From the NCBI RefSeq assembly GCF_001263205.1, contig NZ_CP012333.1:3873501-3937500 (forward strand): 64,000 bases of DNA, written 5' to 3'. The notes below the pieces were generated by a model. The model searched no databases, was not told the origin of the DNA, and saw nothing but the letters and a program-made list of their open reading frames with translations. Positions 44,159 to 53,648 of the stretch are shown piece by piece. The position numbers and the translations under genes were made by a program. Position 1 is the stretch's first letter. Each line of letters opens with the position of its first letter. The DNA comes from Labilithrix luteola (lineage in GTDB: Bacteria; Myxococcota_A; Polyangia; Polyangiales; Polyangiaceae).

Positions 44159-44881
44159 TCAGGGGGAAGGGGGCTTCACCTCGGGTCCGCAGGGCCGGCT
44201 TTTGCCCGCTTCCGCGTCGAAGAGCAAGCGGCTTCCAGTCGCTAGCTCGACCACTGTGACCGCGGAGAGCAGAAATAAAGCTCCGCCGAGGGCTCCGAAG
44301 GCCAAGCCCACGCGTTTTTGGGCCTTACGGGACGAGGTGATGCCCCAAGACATGCAGAAACCCACGAGGCCGTTGGCCAGGTGGAAGAGGCTCGCGGCGA
44401 TCCCGAGCAGGTAGCCCAGCGCTATCCACGGCACGCCGGCCCAGGTCCAGGACATGTGGGCCGTCAGCGTCGGGTAGAAGGACGAGGTGCTCATTCCGAA
44501 GAGCCACTTCTGGATCCGGAACTCCCAGAGGTGAGCCGCGACGAACGCGAAGATCACGATGCCCGACACGCGTTGCAGGACGTAGAGCCAGTTGCGCGTG
44601 AAGGGATAGCTGCCAGGGTTGGGCTTGCCCTGGAGCGCCAGTCGGACGCCGTAGATGGCGTGGAAGGCGAGCGGGAGGAAGATGCCGCCGATCTCGATGG
44701 CCGGCAGGAAGGGCATGTCCTGGATCTTGGCGACCGCGTGATCGAAGGAGGCCTGCCCACCGAGGATGGCCGAGTTCGTCCAGAGATGCTCCACGAGGAA
44801 CAGGCCGACGGGGATCACTCCGGAAAGCGAGTGGAGCTTTCGGAGGATGAAAGCTCGCCGATCTCGGGAAGCTTCGGACAT
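44159..44881 (-). CDS. sdhC: Succinate dehydrogenase cytochrome b subunit
   Basis: 240 residues from the ATG at 44881; a longer frame to 45088 overlaps the divergent gene. Five membrane helices with conserved His in LHSLSGVIPVGLFLVEHLW, LAFHAIYG, VAAHLWEF and LFHLANGLVGF, the pattern of the dihaem b558 subunit that anchors SdhA/SdhB and oxidises or reduces quinone. It is the first gene of the sdhCA unit. Only 34 bases separate its start from the divergent LpoA-like gene. Confidence 0.92.
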   Translation of the reverse strand: MSEASRDRRAFILRKLHSLSGVIPVGLFLVEHLWTNSAILGGQASFDHAVAKIQDMPFLPAIEIGGIFLPLAFHAIYGVRLALQGKPNPGSYPFTRNWLYVLQRVSGIVIFAFVAAHLWEFRIQKWLFGMSTSSFYPTLTAHMSWTWAGVPWIALGYLLGIAASLFHLANGLVGFCMSWGITSSRKAQKRVGLAFGALGGALFLLSAVTVVELATGSRLLFDAEAGKSRPCGPEVKPPSP

Positions 44882-44915
44882 TGGCGGCGCAGTATATGCG
44901 GGTAGAGTCTCCCGC

Positions 44916-46889
44916 GTGACGCCGGCGTTCGGGTCCACGAAGAAATTGCTCGCGGTGAGCGGAACTCGCGCAACTCGCGCGAGGCCGACCCGTGCCGTGG
45001 CCGCGCGTTTCGTGGCGACTGGTCTCGTGCTTTTGGCGTCGCTCGCGGCGTGCTCGCGGTCGGCTCGACAGCCGAAGCCCGCCGCCACGCTCTCGAATTC
45101 GCCTCAGGCCGCGGCCGCGTTCGCGCCGATCCGCGAGCAGTGGCGCAACCGGAAGCTGGACCGCGCGGCCATCGTCGAGTTCATCAAGCGGTACCCGACC
45201 GATGGTGCCGTTCCGCTCGCGAAGGTCTACGACGCCTTCGCCCTCATCGAAGCAGGGCAGCCTCTTCAGGCCGATGGCGTCCTCGCCACGCTCGAAAATC
45301 AGCCTCCCGGCACCACGCGCGATCTGGCGACGGTCGCGAAGGCGCGTGCGCTTCGCCTGCAGGGGGCACCTCAATCGGCGCTCGACAGCCTTCGTCCGCT
45401 CGTCGGCAAGATCATCGACGACGCCGATCGCGAAATCTTCCTCGAAGAGCTCGCGCTGGCAGCGCTCGCTGCGCGCGACGACTACGAGGCCTTGGCCTAC
45501 CTCGACGCGTGGCTGCGTGGTGCAGGGGAGGACGACCGCGAGATCGTTCGTCAGAAGATCGGGCAGATCATCGACGGACTTCCGCGCGGCGTTCTCGAAC
45601 AGACTTACCGCGCGATGCGCGAGCGAGGCACCGCCTCCGGCTACGGTCCCGAGACCCAGCGCCTCGTCGCGGCGCGCCTCGCGCACATCGCCGTCGACAC
45701 GAACGACGCCGCTCTGGCGCGCTGGCTCCTCGACGTGAGCGGCACGAGCGCCGCGCAAGCAGGCGGTGACGCGGGGCTGGAGCTCGGCGAGCTTGCCACG
45801 AGCCGTCGCGGCATCTCGATCGTCTCGGGCAAGACCGTCGGCCTTCTCCTGCCCACGCGCAACCGCGAGCTTCGCGACGAAGCGGCCGACGTCGTGCGAG
45901 GCGTCTCTTGGGCACTCGATCTCCCGAGAAGCGCGGGCTCGGCGACCGGCGTTCGCCTGGTCACGCGTGACGACGGTGAAGGCGAGGGCGGAACCCGCGC
46001 CGCGATGGAGGAGCTCGCCGGCGAGGGCGCCTCGGTCATCATCGGCGGGTTCGACCGCAAGAGCGCCGACCGCGCGAGCGCATGGAGCGAGCAGAGCGGA
46101 GTGCCCGTGCTCCTGCTCTCCGCACCGAGCGCCGCGCACATGCCGAAGAATTCGGCCATCGTGCTCGGCGAGCGCGTCGAACGCGAGCTCACCATGCTCG
46201 TCGAGGCGCTCGCCCGTCATGGGGTGAAGACGTCGGCCTTCGTCGCCGACACCATCGAGGACGAGAGCGCTGGCAAGGCCGCCGAAGCGAAGAACGGACT
46301 CGTGCTCCTGCCACCCGCGCGCTGCGACTTGGCGCTCGCTGAGGCCGGAAAAACACGCTTCCCCGTGCCTGCGTGGTTTGCCTCGGGCGCGCAAGGGTGG
46401 CTGGTTTCGGGGCCGAGCGGATGTGCGAGCGATCTCCTTCGCGACGTGCGGCGCGTGCTCGAACAGCGGCCACGCAGTGCCGAGGGCAAGCCGATGGCAC
46501 TCACGCTCGAGGCCGGCGTTCCTCCGTCGGAGGTTCCGAAGGGCGTGCTCGTGTTGAGCGCTTCGGCTGGACTCGTGCCGGTTGCCGCGACGCGACCGGA
46601 GGAGGCTCACGACGACGACGTGCGCCAGTTCATGGAGCGCTTCGGCGTTCGCCCCACGTACTGGACCGCGATTGGACGCGATGCCGGTGTCCTCGCGCGC
46701 ACTGCGCTCGCGCCTCTTCCTGCCGATTCCGCCACCGACGTGCAGGGCGTCACGCAACGTCGTGCCATCGTCCAGGCCGGTCTGCTCGCTGCGCGCGTTC
46801 GTCTCTGGACCACGGACGACATGGGGGTCGGCAAGGACCGCGTGCTACCTCGTGCGCTGCGCCTCGTGACCTGGACGCCCCCGAAGTAG
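44916..46889 (+). CDS. LpoA-like periplasmic-binding-fold lipoprotein (PBP activator type)
   Basis: 657 residues from a GTG at 44916. Lipobox LLASLAAC. An N-terminal TPR-like helical domain (about 60-260, for example VYDAFALIEAGQPLQADGVL) is followed by a type 1 periplasmic-binding domain beginning GKTVGLLLPTRNRELRDEAA, with GEGASVIIGGFDRKSADRAS and VPVLLLSAPSAAHMP. This order is that of penicillin-binding-protein activator LpoA and related ABC-type substrate-binding lipoproteins. A role in peptidoglycan synthesis is plausible but not shown by neighbours (sdhC diverges from it). Confidence 0.75.
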   Translation: MTPAFGSTKKLLAVSGTRATRARPTRAVAARFVATGLVLLASLAACSRSARQPKPAATLSNSPQAAAAFAPIREQWRNRKLDRAAIVEFIKRYPTDGAVPLAKVYDAFALIEAGQPLQADGVLATLENQPPGTTRDLATVAKARALRLQGAPQSALDSLRPLVGKIIDDADREIFLEELALAALAARDDYEALAYLDAWLRGAGEDDREIVRQKIGQIIDGLPRGVLEQTYRAMRERGTASGYGPETQRLVAARLAHIAVDTNDAALARWLLDVSGTSAAQAGGDAGLELGELATSRRGISIVSGKTVGLLLPTRNRELRDEAADVVRGVSWALDLPRSAGSATGVRLVTRDDGEGEGGTRAAMEELAGEGASVIIGGFDRKSADRASAWSEQSGVPVLLLSAPSAAHMPKNSAIVLGERVERELTMLVEALARHGVKTSAFVADTIEDESAGKAAEAKNGLVLLPPARCDLALAEAGKTRFPVPAWFASGAQGWLVSGPSGCASDLLRDVRRVLEQRPRSAEGKPMALTLEAGVPPSEVPKGVLVLSASAGLVPVAATRPEEAHDDDVRQFMERFGVRPTYWTAIGRDAGVLARTALAPLPADSATDVQGVTQRRAIVQAGLLAARVRLWTTDDMGVGKDRVLPRALRLVTWTPPK

Positions 46890-46948
46890 CTCGCTCGTGA
46901 GCGACCGCGAGCGTGCTGTTCCGGCACATCGCATGCGTGGAAGCGACC

Positions 46949-47077
46949 ATGCGCCCCGCCGTCCAACCACTACCGGGTCCGGACGATCCGGCTCCGAGGC
47001 CCCACACTCCACCCATGCCCGAACCCGAGCCGGATCCGATGCCGATCCCGCACGATCCGACGGAGCCCGAGCCGTAG
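46949..47077 (+). CDS. Possible 42-residue Pro-rich peptide
   Basis: ATG at 46949 with GTGGAAG upstream opens a frame of 42 codons in which about every second residue is proline (PEPEPDPMPIPHDPTEPEP). The third-position GC bias is like that of real genes here. No family recognised; it is too short for confidence and could be chance in GC-rich DNA. Confidence 0.35.
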   Translation: MRPAVQPLPGPDDPAPRPHTPPMPEPEPDPMPIPHDPTEPEP

Positions 47078-47201
47078 GGCGGTCCGCCGTACCGGAAGCG
47101 TGCGTTCCGTGGCAAGCGCGCATCTGCATCGTGAGGCAAGGCCGCGCTCCGCGATTCGCGCTGCTCTCGCGATCGGATCGGCACGTGCAACGCCGTCGCG
47201 T

Positions 47202-47456
47202 ATGTCCAACATTCCCATCACTCCCGTGCTGGACGACGCGGAGCCCGACGTCTTCGCGAACAACCGCAAGGCGCTCGAAAGCCTGGCCGCTTCGCAGCCT
47301 CATCACCGTCAGGTGCGGAGACCCTTCATCGAGTCGTTGGGTCTTTTTGTCTTCGGGGGACTGACCGTCGCGGCGGCGATGATCGGGAGGGACTTGCTGT
47401 TCGCCTCGCGAGGCCGGCGCTTTTCGCGACGCCTTCGTCGTCTCGTTCGACGCTGA
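47202..47456 (+). CDS. Small membrane protein
   Basis: 84 residues from the ATG at 47202: a soluble start, one membrane helix (SLGLFVFGGLTVAAAMIGRDL) and an Arg-rich end (RRFSRRLRRLVRR). The frame continues upstream to 47100 but that extension lacks a ribosome site. No family recognised. Confidence 0.45.
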   Translation: MSNIPITPVLDDAEPDVFANNRKALESLAASQPHHRQVRRPFIESLGLFVFGGLTVAAAMIGRDLLFASRGRRFSRRLRRLVRR

Positions 47457-47509
47457 GCCGATTCGAGGTGCCATTTGCGGCCCGGCTCGCGTGCGGTTAG
47501 ACCTCACGC

Positions 47510-49648
47510 GTGAGCCGAAGTGCGCTGCTCGTCGGAGGCCTGGCGGTGGCGACCGCCCTCGTCGGCGCACAAGCGTGTTCGGACGACCCGGTCGCGAACC
47601 CGCCCGCGCGCGCGTGTGGGCTCGTCGTCTGGCGAAAGGCGGCGAGCGAAGCCGCGCACGTCGAGATCGTGGGCGATTGGGATGGTTGGAAAAGGCCCGG
47701 CGTGACGCCCGAGCTCGACGCCGACGGATTTCGCGTCGCTTCGTTCGAGCCGAGCCCCGGCGAGCACGCGTACGCGATCGTCGAGGACGGCGTCTGGCTC
47801 ACCGACGAAAATCAACCGCTCACCACCACGTACGAGGGGCACGAGGTGTCGCTCGCGAGCGTGCCCGATTGCAGCGTGCCGCTGGTTCGCGTCGACGACG
47901 TCTCCGCCACTTCTTCAGGCGACGTCGCGATCCGGGCGACGTTCCTCGCCGCAGGGGCGAGGCCTCTCGACCCCGCGAGCATTCGCGCGCAGACGGCCGA
48001 TGGCGTGGCGCTCGCCGTGAGGTCCTCGGATCCGTCGCACGGCTCCCTCGTTCTCGAAGGTAAGGGACTGTCGCGCGGGAAATGGGTCTTCGCGATCGAC
48101 GCGCGTGACGACCGCGGCGCATCTGCGGAAGAGGCGGTTGCCACCGTTTGGGTCGAGGGGGCAACGTGGGACCCACGTGACGCCATCGTGTACCAGGTCG
48201 TGCTCGATCGCTTTCGCAACGAACGAGGTTCACTCGCGACGCCGGCGACCCCTGCCTCACGCGCCGGTGGAAATCTTGCCGGCTTCCGCCAAGCGATCGA
48301 GTCGGGGGAGCTCGACGCGCTCGGCGTGAACACGGTGTGGCTCTCGCCGCTCTATGCGAACCCGAGCGGCGAATTTCTCGGTGTCGATGGGCGTTCGTAC
48401 ACGAGTTATCACGGCTACTGGCCCATCTCCTCGCGCTCGCTCGACGCGCGAATGACGACCGAGGGCGAGCTCGACGACTTCATGCGCTTCGCGCACGGGC
48501 GAGGCTTGCGTGTGCTCTTCGACGTCGTACCCAACCACGTCCACCAGCAGCACCCTTGGACGAGCACGCATCCGGACTGGTTTCCCCAAGATTGCGTGTG
48601 TGGCCAGGGCAGCTGCGATTGGGGCACGCACGCGCAGACGTGCTGGTTCGCTCCCTACCTACCGGACCTCGACTGGACGAATCTCGAGGCGGCACGCGCG
48701 CAGACCGCCGAGGTTCGCTGGTGGTTCGATCGCTTCGGGGCCGACGGCCTTCGCATCGACGCGGTGCCGATGATGCCGCGTAGTGGAACGCGTCGGATCG
48801 TGAAGGCCGTGCGCGACCGCTATCGGCATCCGGGAAACGAGCCGTACATCCTCGGCGAGAACTTCACGGGGCCTGGAAACTACGAGGTCCTCCGCTACGA
48901 CCTCGGCCCGTTCGGTCTCGGAGGGAGCTTCGATTTCCCATTCATGTGGACGCTGCGGAGCGTGCTCGCCACCGAGCAGGGGTCGATGAGCGACGTCGAA
49001 GCGAGCTATCGCGCGGGCGAAACGGCATGGGCCGGCTCGGGCGCGCTCATGGGACGGATGATCGGCAATCATGACGTCGCGCGCTTCGCGTCGGTGAGCG
49101 CGGGCAACGAGGGCGGCGACACGTGGGCGCCCGCTCCGCAGCCGCTCGATCCCGTCGTCTACGCGAAGCAGCGCGTGGCGCTCGCGACGGTGCTCACCAT
49201 CCCCGGAGCCCCCGTCCTCTACTACGGCGACGAAGTGGGGCTCGCTGGCAAGAGCGATCCGGACTGCCGGCGTGTCATGCCCGCCGAGTCCGACTTGATC
49301 GACGCGCAGATCGCGACGCGTGATCTCGTGCGCAAGGTCGGTCGCGCACGTTCGTGTTCGCGCGCGTTGCGTCGAGGTACGCTCCGCACCATCGTGGCCG
49401 ACGCGGAGCGCTTCGTCTTCGCGCGTGAGCTCGCCGCCGATCCGAAGACCGGCTCGCCGTCGGACGTTGCGATCGTCGCTCTGAGCAGGCGTCCGTCGTT
49501 GCCGGTGTCCGTGCCGGTACCGAATGCGTCCGAGCTCGTCGACGTCGTGACAGGCGCACGCGTCACCCCCTCGGGTCAAGCGATCACGATCGACGCGGAT
49601 GCCTTCGGGGTGCACGTCTTCGTACCACCCGAGAGCGCCTGTCCTTAG
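47510..49648 (+). CDS. GH13 alpha-amylase-family lipoprotein
   Basis: 712 residues. A lipoprotein signal (LVGAQAC) is followed by a CBM48-like beta domain (VEIVGDWDGWKRPG), a linker beta domain, and a GH13 catalytic barrel: region I VLFDVVPNHVHQ, region II FGADGLRIDAV with the nucleophile Asp, region III ILGENFTG with the acid Glu, region IV MIGNHDVARF. The B domain has an uncommon Cys motif DCVCGQGSCDWGTHAQTCWF. It is likely an outer-surface alpha-glucan hydrolase (neopullulanase or cyclomaltodextrinase type). It is paralogous to the protein at 50924-53032. Confidence 0.88.
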   Translation: MSRSALLVGGLAVATALVGAQACSDDPVANPPARACGLVVWRKAASEAAHVEIVGDWDGWKRPGVTPELDADGFRVASFEPSPGEHAYAIVEDGVWLTDENQPLTTTYEGHEVSLASVPDCSVPLVRVDDVSATSSGDVAIRATFLAAGARPLDPASIRAQTADGVALAVRSSDPSHGSLVLEGKGLSRGKWVFAIDARDDRGASAEEAVATVWVEGATWDPRDAIVYQVVLDRFRNERGSLATPATPASRAGGNLAGFRQAIESGELDALGVNTVWLSPLYANPSGEFLGVDGRSYTSYHGYWPISSRSLDARMTTEGELDDFMRFAHGRGLRVLFDVVPNHVHQQHPWTSTHPDWFPQDCVCGQGSCDWGTHAQTCWFAPYLPDLDWTNLEAARAQTAEVRWWFDRFGADGLRIDAVPMMPRSGTRRIVKAVRDRYRHPGNEPYILGENFTGPGNYEVLRYDLGPFGLGGSFDFPFMWTLRSVLATEQGSMSDVEASYRAGETAWAGSGALMGRMIGNHDVARFASVSAGNEGGDTWAPAPQPLDPVVYAKQRVALATVLTIPGAPVLYYGDEVGLAGKSDPDCRRVMPAESDLIDAQIATRDLVRKVGRARSCSRALRRGTLRTIVADAERFVFARELAADPKTGSPSDVAIVALSRRPSLPVSVPVPNASELVDVVTGARVTPSGQAITIDADAFGVHVFVPPESACP

Positions 49649-49654
49649 AGCAGT

Positions 49655-50779
49655 CTACTTCGCCGTTCGCTTCTTGAACGTCGCCAGCATGGCGAAGCCG
49701 AGCGTGATGAACACGGCCTCCTTCATGCGCTTGAGCACCACGAAGGCAGGACCGATCGTGTGTGCGTTCGGCACGCCGTACGCCTCGAGAACCGCGAGGT
49801 AGCCGACATCCTGCACGCCGATGCCGGCCGGTGCGAAGAACGCAGCCGAGCGCACGATCGAGAGAGCGGCGTCGAACGACATCACCTCGACCAGGCTGAG
49901 GGGAGCACCGAGCAAGTGCAGAATGAGGTACGTCTCGAGCCCCTCGAAGAACCACAGCATCGCCACGCGAGCGCTCGCGACGAGCGTGGCGCGGCGATCG
50001 GAGGAGAGCCGCGCGAGCTGCACGTCCGCGGCGGCGAAGTGGTGATGGCGCTCCTCGATCCACTTCTGGACGCTCGCGAACCGTCGACGCCCGAGCCAGC
50101 GCGAGACCTTCCCTGCGATCTGACCACGTGCCGCGACGGCCTCGATGCCGAACGACGACAAGAAGAGGACGCCGGCGCTCACGTACACGATGGGCAACAG
50201 CGCGTGACTGCCGAGCAGGTGCTCCGAGGCGTGCAGGATCGCGGCCGCACCGAAGGTGGCGGCGAGCGCGACGTAGATGCCGTGGATGCGCACGACGAGC
50301 CACCGCTTCGCGGTCGAGGCGGCGAACACGTCCGAGACGGGCGTGCCCGTGCTCACCGACACGAGGACCGGCGCGAGCGCTTCGGCCCAGATGGCGCCGG
50401 CGGGCGCGCTGTTCGTGACCGCCTCCGTCGCGAGCCTCACCCGAAAGAGGCGTCGAAGCGGTGGCGTGCGGTCGAGGGCGTGGAGGAGGCGTTGCCAAGC
50501 CCAAGTGTCGCTCGCGATGGCGAAAGGGAAGGGGACGAGAACGAGGAGGACCACCGGACCTATCTCGCGGATGCGCGCCCAGGCAGCCGCCAGGTCGGAC
50601 TTTGCCAGCGCGTGCGCAAAGAGGGCGAGGCAGGCCAGGAAGCCCGCGATCCGAAGCCAGCGAAGGATGGCTCCTTTGCGGGGCTCTCCTTCGGTCGTGC
50701 TCGGAGGCGGCGCGGCGCCCGACAGCCCGTCGCTTCGCGCATTCACGGCCTCGAGACTTCGATGGGCGCGCACCTCCAT
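49655..50779 (-). CDS. Flippase-like / lysylphosphatidylglycerol-synthase-type membrane protein
   Basis: 374 residues with about eight membrane helices. Characteristic sequences include ATEAVTNSAPAGAIWAEAL, SIVRSAAFFAPAGIGVQDV and GPAFVVLKRMKEAVFITLG, matching the transmembrane domain of the UPF0104/LPG-synthase (GT39-associated flippase) family, without the catalytic soluble MprF domain. Probably moves a lipid or lipid-linked sugar across the inner membrane. It is convergent with the first GH13 gene (six bases between stops). Confidence 0.8.
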   Translation of the reverse strand: MEVRAHRSLEAVNARSDGLSGAAPPPSTTEGEPRKGAILRWLRIAGFLACLALFAHALAKSDLAAAWARIREIGPVVLLVLVPFPFAIASDTWAWQRLLHALDRTPPLRRLFRVRLATEAVTNSAPAGAIWAEALAPVLVSVSTGTPVSDVFAASTAKRWLVVRIHGIYVALAATFGAAAILHASEHLLGSHALLPIVYVSAGVLFLSSFGIEAVAARGQIAGKVSRWLGRRRFASVQKWIEERHHHFAAADVQLARLSSDRRATLVASARVAMLWFFEGLETYLILHLLGAPLSLVEVMSFDAALSIVRSAAFFAPAGIGVQDVGYLAVLEAYGVPNAHTIGPAFVVLKRMKEAVFITLGFAMLATFKKRTAK

Positions 50780-50923
50780 TCACGATGAGGTGCGAAGTGT
50801 CGTTGCGCCGGTCAATGCGACGTGGAAGACCGCGAGGAAGCGGTTCGCCCGGCGGGGAGACGGCCTCGTGACTCATGCATGAGTTGACAAAGCGGGGCCC
50901 TACGCCATTCTGCCCCTGCCTTC

Positions 50924-53032
50924 ATGCCCGCTTCCGGTGAAGTTTCTCGCGTTCGTGGCCTCTCTTCTTGGGCCGGCTGCTTCGTCGTCGGCTCGTCGCT
51001 CCTCGCAGCCGCGGGATCGCTTCCCGCATGCGGCAGCTCGGACGTCGACAACAAGGACTACGGCTCCCCGCCCGACTCAGGGGCATTCGATCCAGGCAAG
51101 GGGGGAGGCAATGGCTATGGCTACGGGGAGACTCCGGCGCAGCCGTTCGTTTGCCCTGATGCCCTGAAGCGCTGCAGCCACGCGTTCACGTATCCGTTCG
51201 GAGGCGAATCGACGGTCGAGCTTCGCGGTGACTTCGGCGGTCCGGACACCTGGGTCAGCGGAAAGCCGATGACGAAGCAAGGCAGCGTCTGGACGGTGGA
51301 CGTCAACGTGCCCTTCGACGCGCCGGTCCAATACAAGTTCTTCGTCAACGGAACGGATTGGAAAGTCGACCCTTCCCAGCCCACCGTCACCGGGACCGAC
51401 AACAACACGAACAACCTCTTCGCCGGCACCACGTGCGAGCCGGCGATCTGCGAAGAAGACGGTGCGCTTCCTCCCGGCGTCTTCGACTGGCGCGACTCGG
51501 TCATCTACTTCGCGTTCGTCGATCGCTTCAAGAACGGCAATACGGGCAACGACTGCACGGTTGCGAACGTCAGCGAGGGCGCCAAGTCGATTGCCAACTA
51601 CATGGGCGGTGACTGGGCTGGCGTTACGCAGAAGATCAACGACGGCTACTTCACGGGCCTCGGTATCAACACGATCTGGCTGACCGTCCCCTTCGACAAC
51701 CCCAACGAGGCAGGGCGCGGACAGGGCGGCGACGATCACATGTACTCGGGCTACCACGGCTACTGGCCGAAGGCGGACTCGAGCGACCCGAATACGCTCG
51801 CGCAGGAGTCGTGCTTCGGTTCGTTCTCCGAGCTGAAGGGCCTCGTGTCGGCCGCGCATGCCAAGGGCATCAAGGTGCTCTTCGACTACGCGATGGTGCA
51901 CGTGCACTCGAGCTCGCAGGTCTTCCAGCAGCACAACGACTGGTTCTGGCCAAACAGCAAGGACGGCTCGCCCGATTGCGTGTGCGGCGGCGCCTATTGC
52001 TCCTGGGACAACGACCCGCAACGCTGCTGGTTCACCGATTATCTTCCGCACTGGAACTATACGAACCAGGCCGCGCGCGATTACTCGGTCGCGCAGGCCG
52101 TCGCCTGGGTCAAGCAGACGCAAGATGCCTCCGGCTTCGGCGTCGACGGCTTCCGTGCCGACGCGATCAAGCACGTCGACATCTCTTGGCTCACCGCGCT
52201 CCGCGCGAAGCTGAAGACCGACATCCTCGCCACGCAGTCGCCGCAGCAGCGCTTCTACATGGTCGGCGAGACGTACGACTTCGGGAACCGCGACCTCATC
52301 AAGAGCTACGTCGAGCCTTCGTCGAAGCTCGACGGGCAGTTCGACTTCCCGCTCCGTCGTGAGCTCGTCGAGACCGTCATCATGCGTATGCGTTCGCTGA
52401 ACGACCTCGCGAACTTCATGAACTCGAACGACTACTATTACGGAGCGAGCTCCGTGATGAGCACGTTCATCGGCAATCACGACTTGCCGCGCATCATCCA
52501 CCTCGCTGCCAACAGCCGCCTCTGGGGCGACAACCAGGCGGCCGATGGCAAGGATCGCGCGTGGTCGGGAAGGCCCTCCGCCGTCGCGGAGCGCGAGGCC
52601 TACGAGCGTGTCGCCAACGGCTTCGCGGTTCTCTTCACGAACCGCGGCGCGCCGCTCGTCTACTACGGCGACGAGATAGGTCTGCCCGGCGCGGGCGATC
52701 CCGACAATCGCCGCTTCATGCAGTGGGACGGCCTCTCGCAGAACCAGACGTACCTCCGCGATCGCATCGCGAAGCTGGCCGACATCCGCAGCAAGCATCC
52801 GGCACTTCGACGCGGAACGCGCACCACGCTCGAGGTCGGCACGGAGAGCTGGCTCTATTCGCGCATCACCACCGGCGACACCGTGTACGTGGCGGTGAAT
52901 CGTGGCGACGCAGAGGTGACCGTGCACTCGCTTCCCGGCGGCTCTTTCTCGGAGCTCGTGACTGGTGCGGACGTGTCGGGCTCCAGCGCGACGATCCCCG
53001 CACGCCAGACGCGCATCTTCGTCGCCAAGTAG
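50924..53032 (+). CDS. GH13 alpha-amylase-family lipoprotein
   Basis: 702 residues. Signal ends in SLPAC. An Asp/Ser/Gly-rich linker precedes an AMPK/CBM48-like domain (YPFGGESTVELRGDFGGPDT), then the GH13 barrel: VLFDYAMVHVHS, GVDGFRADAIKHVD (nucleophile Asp), MVGETYDFG, FIGNHDLPRII. It carries the same Cys motif as the protein at 47510 (DCVCGGAYCSW..., CWFTDYLPHWNYTN). Both are therefore surface alpha-glucan enzymes of one subfamily, but the sequences differ enough to exclude a recent duplication. A small lipoprotein follows after 16 bases. Confidence 0.88.
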   Translation: MPASGEVSRVRGLSSWAGCFVVGSSLLAAAGSLPACGSSDVDNKDYGSPPDSGAFDPGKGGGNGYGYGETPAQPFVCPDALKRCSHAFTYPFGGESTVELRGDFGGPDTWVSGKPMTKQGSVWTVDVNVPFDAPVQYKFFVNGTDWKVDPSQPTVTGTDNNTNNLFAGTTCEPAICEEDGALPPGVFDWRDSVIYFAFVDRFKNGNTGNDCTVANVSEGAKSIANYMGGDWAGVTQKINDGYFTGLGINTIWLTVPFDNPNEAGRGQGGDDHMYSGYHGYWPKADSSDPNTLAQESCFGSFSELKGLVSAAHAKGIKVLFDYAMVHVHSSSQVFQQHNDWFWPNSKDGSPDCVCGGAYCSWDNDPQRCWFTDYLPHWNYTNQAARDYSVAQAVAWVKQTQDASGFGVDGFRADAIKHVDISWLTALRAKLKTDILATQSPQQRFYMVGETYDFGNRDLIKSYVEPSSKLDGQFDFPLRRELVETVIMRMRSLNDLANFMNSNDYYYGASSVMSTFIGNHDLPRIIHLAANSRLWGDNQAADGKDRAWSGRPSAVAEREAYERVANGFAVLFTNRGAPLVYYGDEIGLPGAGDPDNRRFMQWDGLSQNQTYLRDRIAKLADIRSKHPALRRGTRTTLEVGTESWLYSRITTGDTVYVAVNRGDAEVTVHSLPGGSFSELVTGADVSGSSATIPARQTRIFVAK

Positions 53033-53048
53033 TTACGTTCCTCGGACC

Positions 53049-53240
53049 ATGCGAGGAACCGGGGCGGGGATGGTGGTGGCGGTGGGCGTGCTCGTCGCGT
53101 TGGCAGCGGCATGCGGGGGAGTGGAAGCGGCGCCGGTCGTGCCGCCGCTTCCGCCGGTGCCCGATTCCGATGCAGCCGCGCCTGAAGCGCCGGATGCATC
53201 GAGCCCTGACGCGAGCTCGAGCGCAGCCCCGGTACGGTAA
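53049..53240 (+). CDS. Small lipoprotein, Pro/Asp/Ala-rich
   Basis: 63 residues: a signal peptide with lipobox LAAAC and a mature part rich in Pro, Asp, Ala and Ser (PPLPPVPDSDAAAPEAPDAS) without a folded domain. It starts 16 bases after the GH13 gene and is probably co-transcribed. Confidence 0.5.
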   Translation: MRGTGAGMVVAVGVLVALAAACGGVEAAPVVPPLPPVPDSDAAAPEAPDASSPDASSSAAPVR

Positions 53241-53648
53241 CAAGCCGTTCAGGCGGAGCTGTCGCACCCTCGCTCGACGACGCCAGCTGTCCTGCCTGCG
53301 AACCGAACGACGCATTGGCATGCTGCCTGGCATGCCGCGACGGCGCGTTGCATCAGCGCCGCTCTCTCTCGTCGATGCAGCGTCGCGTCGTGTGCCGGCA
53401 ACGCAACGCGGTGCCTAAAAGCATGAATCAGACCAGTTTTATCGTTCGTCTCATGCGCGTTCCGGCCTTGCACGAGATGGCCGTTGCGCTATGCGAGCCG
53501 CCGTCAGGTGTTCAGATGCGTTTGGCGCCGACCGCCTCTCGCACACGGCTGTCTGGTGATGGTCACAGCACGCGGCACGCGTTCGGTTCGGGAAGGTCTT
53601 CGTGATCGGTTTTCGCCCCCTCTTTGCCCTGTCGCATGAAGGCGCCGC
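53241..53648. other. Intergenic region without a supported gene
   Basis: About 408 bases. Short open frames on both strands lack ribosome sites and domains. A lower-GC patch (CAGACCAGTTTTATCGTTCG) near 53430-53450 could include a promoter. Confidence 0.4.

Noticed and set aside
42030..44414. A 794-residue plus-strand frame over sdhA
   Set aside because: Shadow of sdhA on the opposite strand; no recognisable domain.
44325..46757. An 810-residue minus-strand frame spanning the LpoA-like gene and sdhC
   Set aside because: Antisense to one real gene and out of frame with the other; biased composition.
47510..53032. GH13 pair considered as a recent tandem duplication
   Set aside because: The proteins differ in N-terminal domains and much of the barrel sequence; shared motifs indicate an old paralogy.
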